From JBKHBQ01 sp046542305 (GTDB lineage: Bacteria > Bacteroidota > Bacteroidia > Bacteroidales > 4484-276), in NCBI GenBank assembly GCA_046542305.1, contig JBKHBQ010000126.1, forward strand, positions 1-11,077: a stretch of 11,077 nucleotides of DNA, given 5' to 3'. Within the stretch, counting starts at the first letter, position 1, and each line of letters starts with the position of its first letter. A program made the translations under genes and the position numbers. The notes below the pieces were generated by a model. That model saw only the letters and a list, made by a program, of their open reading frames with translations, was not told where the DNA came from and searched no databases. Positions 8,071 through 11,077 of the stretch are shown here, one piece after another.

Positions 8071-8078
8071 TATCTTTG
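8071..8078 (+). promoter_or_regulatory. Candidate Bacteroidota -7 box for the permease pair
   Basis: TATCTTTG matches TAnnTTTG fully and lies in the 92-base gap between the methyltransferase stop and the first permease ATG, 52 bases before that ATG. No clear TTTG sits 17-23 bases upstream. If it is used, the two permeases would form their own transcript, separate from the methyltransferase. Confidence 0.45.
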
Positions 8079-8130
8079 CAAGGCATTTTAAAAACAATTT
8101 ACTTTCCAAACCTATTTATAACAGCTCGTT

Positions 8131-9363
8131 ATGTTTTTTATTGATAAATGGGAAGAAATTTTCAGTACCATCCGCAAGAATAAGCTGCGGACGTTTCTTA
8201 CCGGATTCAGCGTGGCATGGGGCATTTTTATGCTCATCATCCTGCTGGGATCGGGCAACGGGCTCGAAAAGGGTGTGCGGGGGCAGTTTGAGTCGTCGGC
8301 TACCAATACGCTGTGGGTTTGGGGCGGACAAACCAGCAAGGCCTACCAGGGGCTGAAACCCGGCCGCAGGATAGAATTCGAGAACGACGACTACAGCAAC
8401 CTCAAGAATACGGTAACGGGCATCGGGCATATTGCCGCCCGCTCCAATGTGTGGGGCGATAATACGGTGAGCTATAAAAACGAGTCCGGCGATTTCGAGA
8501 TCAGCACCACCCATCCCGATTATCAGATCATCGAAAAGGTGAAAATGACCGAAGGACGATTCATCAATGATTTCGATATAAAAAAATACCAGAAGGTTAC
8601 CGCCATCAGCGCCAATGTAAAACGGATCCTTTTCAAGGATGAACCGGCGCTGGGAAAATACATCAACGTAAAAGGAATTCCTTTTAAGGTGGTAGGGATT
8701 TGGGAAGACGACAACGGCCGCCAGGATGAGCAGCGAAAGATTTACCTTCCGCTCACTACGGCCCAGCGCATTTTTATGAACCGTGAGCGGGTGCAAACGC
8801 TTGCCGTTACTGTGGGATCGCATAATGTGGACGACAGCAAACGCATGGAAGATGAGATCAGGAAAAAGCTTGCACAGCGCCATAATTTCGATGAGGAGGA
8901 CGAACGGGCCATGTTTATCTGGAACGGTGTGGAGGAATTCAAGCAGTTCATGGATCTGTTTGCTGCCATCCGCCTGTTTATCTGGATCATTGGCATCGGT
9001 ACCATTATCGCCGGTATTGTGGGGGTGAGCAATATTATGATGATTGCCGTAAAGGAAAGAACCAAGGAGATCGGTATCCGCAAATCCATGGGCGCTACGC
9101 CACGTTCCATCATCATGCTGATCATGCAGGAGTCGATATTTATTACCGCCCTGGCGGGATACATAGGCCTGGTTTTGGGTGTGGGGCTGCTCGAACTGAT
9201 CTCGCCGCACATCCAGACCGAATTCTTCAGGCAGCCCGAGGCCAACCTGAATATTGCCATCAGCGCCACTGTTTTATTGATCGTTGCCGGAATGATTGCC
9301 GGGTATGTGCCCGCTAAACGTGCGGCCTCCATTAAGCCGGTGGAAGCCCTTAGAGACGAATAA
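8131..9363 (+). CDS. MacB/FtsX-type ABC transporter permease, first of a tandem pair
   Basis: Inner-membrane subunit of a type VII (MacB-like, mechanotransmission) ABC system, 410 residues. The layout is the family's: a short cytoplasmic N-terminal helix, TM1 at about 20-41, a large periplasmic MacB core domain at about 45-275, then the FtsX domain with TM2 about 281-306, TM3 about 333-357 and TM4 about 373-394. The cytoplasmic loop KERTKEIGIRKSMGATPRSI at 308-327 is the FtsX signature that contacts the ATPase, and the protein ends with the typical KPVEALRDE. No ATP-binding domain is fused, unlike Escherichia coli MacB. The second permease begins 25 bases later. Systems of this type export lipoproteins, peptides or toxic compounds, or transmit force across the envelope; which applies here is unknown. 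The ATG at 8131 puts the conserved W-x-E-I-F segment at residues 7-11, matching the second copy. Confidence 0.92.
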   Translation: MFFIDKWEEIFSTIRKNKLRTFLTGFSVAWGIFMLIILLGSGNGLEKGVRGQFESSATNTLWVWGGQTSKAYQGLKPGRRIEFENDDYSNLKNTVTGIGHIAARSNVWGDNTVSYKNESGDFEISTTHPDYQIIEKVKMTEGRFINDFDIKKYQKVTAISANVKRILFKDEPALGKYINVKGIPFKVVGIWEDDNGRQDEQRKIYLPLTTAQRIFMNRERVQTLAVTVGSHNVDDSKRMEDEIRKKLAQRHNFDEEDERAMFIWNGVEEFKQFMDLFAAIRLFIWIIGIGTIIAGIVGVSNIMMIAVKERTKEIGIRKSMGATPRSIIMLIMQESIFITALAGYIGLVLGVGLLELISPHIQTEFFRQPEANLNIAISATVLLIVAGMIAGYVPAKRAASIKPVEALRDE

Positions 9364-9388
9364 TTTGCTGAACCACATAATTACCGCA

Positions 9389-10663
9389 ATGAGAATATTT
9401 GACCCGGATCTTTGGCAGGAAATTTTTCATACGCTGAAAAAGAATAAGCTGCGTACGTTCATGACGGCCTTTGGCGTGTTCTGGGGAATTTTTATGCTGA
9501 TCATCATGCTCGGGTCGGGCAAAGGGCTGGAGAACGGCGTAACCTCCGGGATGGGGAGTTTCGCCACCAACAGCATGTTCGTCTGGGCCCAGCGAACCAG
9601 CCTTCCCTACAAAGGGCTACCCCGTGGCAGGTACTTCAATTTCAGAACCGACGACATTGAGGCGCTGAAAAAAAATGTTCCTGAAATTCAGTACCTGGCG
9701 CCCAAAATCCAGGGGTGGTCGGCCGGCGATGGCACCAACAACGCCATCAGGAATGACAAGTCCGGCGCTTTTTCCATCATGGGCGAATTTCCCGAATGGA
9801 ACAAGATCGATCCGATGGAAATGCTCGCAGGCCGTTTCATCAATAAACTGGATATTGACCAACGCCGAAAAGTGGCAGTGATCGGCACACGCGTGCGGGA
9901 GGTGCTTTTTGAACCGGACGAAGATCCCGTCGGCGAGTACATTCGCCTGCAGGGAGTTTATTTCCAGGTAGTGGGTGTGTTCAAACCTTTAAATACCAAT
10001 ATCAACTTTGGCGGAGAAAAGGAGCAGTCGATCATCATTCCGTTTACTACCCTGCAAAAGACTTACAATTACGGAGATGTGGTGGGATGGTTTTCCATCA
10101 CCTCGCAGGATCATGTTCCGGTTTCGCAGCTCGAAGAAAAGGTGTTGTCGGTCTTAGCCCGTCGCCATACCATTTCACCCGACGACAAAGAGGCTTTCGG
10201 TCATTTCAACCTTGAAAAGCAATTCAAGCAGATGACCGGGCTTTTTGCCGGCATCTCCGGGCTGATCTGGCTGGTTGGCATCGGAACACTGCTGGCCGGT
10301 GTGATCGGCATCAGCAACATTATGCTGGTGATCGTGCGGGAGCGTACGCGCGAAATAGGCATTCAGCGGGCACTAGGTGCCACACCGCTGCATGTTACCG
10401 TGCAGATTGTGATTGAGGCTGTGTTTCTTACCACGATTGCCGGATATGTGGGGCTGGTGCTGGGGGTGGCTTTGGTGGAAGGCATCAATTACCTGCTTCA
10501 AAATATGGGCGCCGACAATGAAATGTTCAAGCGCCCGGAGGTGGATTTCGGCGTCGCCGTCACCTCGCTGGCTATTCTTGTAATTGCGGGAGCGCTGGCA
10601 GGTTTGATTCCCGCACAGCGGGCTGTCCGCATCCGGCCTATCGATGCACTCAGAGATGAGTAA
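9389..10663 (+). CDS. MacB/FtsX-type ABC transporter permease, second of a tandem pair
   Basis: Paralogue of the preceding gene, 424 residues, with the same topology: TM1 at about 23-43, periplasmic MacB core about 47-280, FtsX domain with TM2 about 286-313, TM3 about 343-366 and TM4 about 388-408. The ATPase-contacting loop is RERTREIGIQRALGATPLHV at 317-336, and the protein ends RPIDALRDE. By hand alignment, residues 9-51 share 32 of 43 positions with residues 7-49 of the first permease, whereas the periplasmic domains are far more diverged. The two probably form a heterodimer, though two homodimers cannot be excluded. I chose the ATG at 9389, which gives an N-terminus matching the first permease. 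An in-frame ATG at 9296 would overlap the upstream gene by 68 bases and add 31 unrelated residues. No Shine-Dalgarno sequence is evident in the 25-base gap, so translational coupling is possible. Confidence 0.92.
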   Translation: MRIFDPDLWQEIFHTLKKNKLRTFMTAFGVFWGIFMLIIMLGSGKGLENGVTSGMGSFATNSMFVWAQRTSLPYKGLPRGRYFNFRTDDIEALKKNVPEIQYLAPKIQGWSAGDGTNNAIRNDKSGAFSIMGEFPEWNKIDPMEMLAGRFINKLDIDQRRKVAVIGTRVREVLFEPDEDPVGEYIRLQGVYFQVVGVFKPLNTNINFGGEKEQSIIIPFTTLQKTYNYGDVVGWFSITSQDHVPVSQLEEKVLSVLARRHTISPDDKEAFGHFNLEKQFKQMTGLFAGISGLIWLVGIGTLLAGVIGISNIMLVIVRERTREIGIQRALGATPLHVTVQIVIEAVFLTTIAGYVGLVLGVALVEGINYLLQNMGADNEMFKRPEVDFGVAVTSLAILVIAGALAGLIPAQRAVRIRPIDALRDE

Positions 10664-10885
10664 CCGGCGGATTACAACTCATCCATTCAAAAAAAATAAA
10701 ATCCCGAGCCGCGATGAATAAACCCGCCTCCGGTTTGAAGCAATTACCTGAAAAATTATTTTATCATGTGTGTTTTTCTTTTAATTCAGGACGGATCCAA
10801 GGAGAGGATATAACGAAAGCATCACTGCCATCTAAAGTTTTTTTACACTGATTAATAAGGAGAGAGCGGAAAGTTGGGCGCAGAT
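10664..10885. other. Convergent intergenic region, no gene seen
   Basis: This stretch of 222 bases lies between the end of the second permease gene and the stop codon of the leftward gene at the edge. I see no open frame of note, no RNA gene and no strong terminator hairpin. The only stem is AAACC/GGTTT (10720-10724 with 10732-10736), five pairs with a seven-base loop and no following U-run. The DNA is AT-rich around 10740-10790. Confidence 0.6.
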
Positions 10886-11077
10886 CTATTGGGGCAATAC
10901 TATAAGTTTTTGGGCTTCCTTTTGGCTTTGCCGGCTGATAACCAGATGGTATATCCCGGCAGGCAGTGCAGTAAGATCGAGCCTGTATGATGTATCAGAA
11001 ATGCGCTGTGCAGACATGAAAATTTTGTGGCCGAAAAGGTCGTAAACTTCAATTTGCCTGATTACGCCTGCATTTTC
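10886..11077 (-). CDS. C-terminal type IX secretion sorting domain of an exported protein (partial)
   Basis: The last 63 residues of a protein whose body lies beyond the right edge. Read leftward from the edge, the frame is open to a TAG stop at 10886-10888. The fragment has the order of a type A sorting domain (Por_Secre_tail): a strand with IEVYDLFGHKIF (9-20), then RLDLTALPAGIYHLVI (32-47) with the characteristic L-x-x-L-P-A-G-I-Y turn, and a final strand QKLIVLP (56-62). In Bacteroidota this domain directs proteins across the outer membrane by the type IX (Por) system, and it is normally cleaved as the cargo is released or anchored to the surface. The cargo's activity cannot be told. It is convergent with the permease pair, so it is not part of that transcript. 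The frame is supported by motif order and by hydrophobic alternation. Confidence 0.88.
   Translation of the reverse strand, partial: ENAGVIRQIEVYDLFGHKIFMSAQRISDTSYRLDLTALPAGIYHLVISRQSQKEAQKLIVLPQ

Noticed and set aside
8116..9210. Open frame of 364 codons on the minus strand opposite the first permease
   Set aside because: Its His/Asp-rich, domain-free composition is typical of an antisense shadow, and the permease on the plus strand is clear.
9296..9388. N-terminal extension of the second permease by 31 codons
   Set aside because: It overlaps the end of the first permease in another frame, and the start at 9389 gives an N-terminus matching the paralogue.
10720..10736. Possible terminator between the convergent genes
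   Set aside because: The stem is only five base pairs, with no U-run on either strand directly after it; such a hairpin is expected by chance.

Overview
The window looks like chromosomal DNA from a member of the Bacteroidota. Four things point there: a type IX secretion sorting domain at the right edge, TAnnTTTG-type -7 boxes with no clear Shine-Dalgarno sequences, a lipophilic signal peptide ending in the common Ala-Gln-Gln junction, and paired MacB-like permeases with no fused ATPase. I see no RNA genes, CRISPR array, insertion sequence or phage gene.

Left half, minus strand (read right to left): a 1587-residue sensory protein (7174-2411) fuses CheB methylesterase, CheR methyltransferase, a PAS-like segment, a heptad-repeat coiled coil, four PAS domains, a histidine kinase and a receiver. 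After 41 bases comes a secreted M1-family zinc aminopeptidase (2369-726). After a further 70 bases comes an aldo/keto reductase that runs off the left edge (655-1). The same orientation and short gaps allow one transcript, but the three functions do not form a recognisable pathway.

Right half, plus strand: a 249-base divergent intergenic region separates the sensory protein from a small class I SAM-dependent methyltransferase (7424-8038). Then follow two related MacB/FtsX-type ABC transporter permeases (8131-9363 and 9389-10663), 25 bases apart and probably co-transcribed from a promoter at about 8071. No ATP-binding subunit, membrane-fusion protein or TolC-like protein is in the window, so the ATPase must be encoded elsewhere. 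At the right edge, on the minus strand and convergent with the permeases, are the last 63 residues of a protein exported by the type IX system.

Most of the window is ordinary. The part most worth a second look is the hybrid sensory protein: its coiled coil is built of 7-residue units carrying Glu-Glu pairs followed by small residues. This resembles the methylation sites of chemoreceptors, and the same polypeptide carries an apparently intact CheR methyltransferase and CheB methylesterase.
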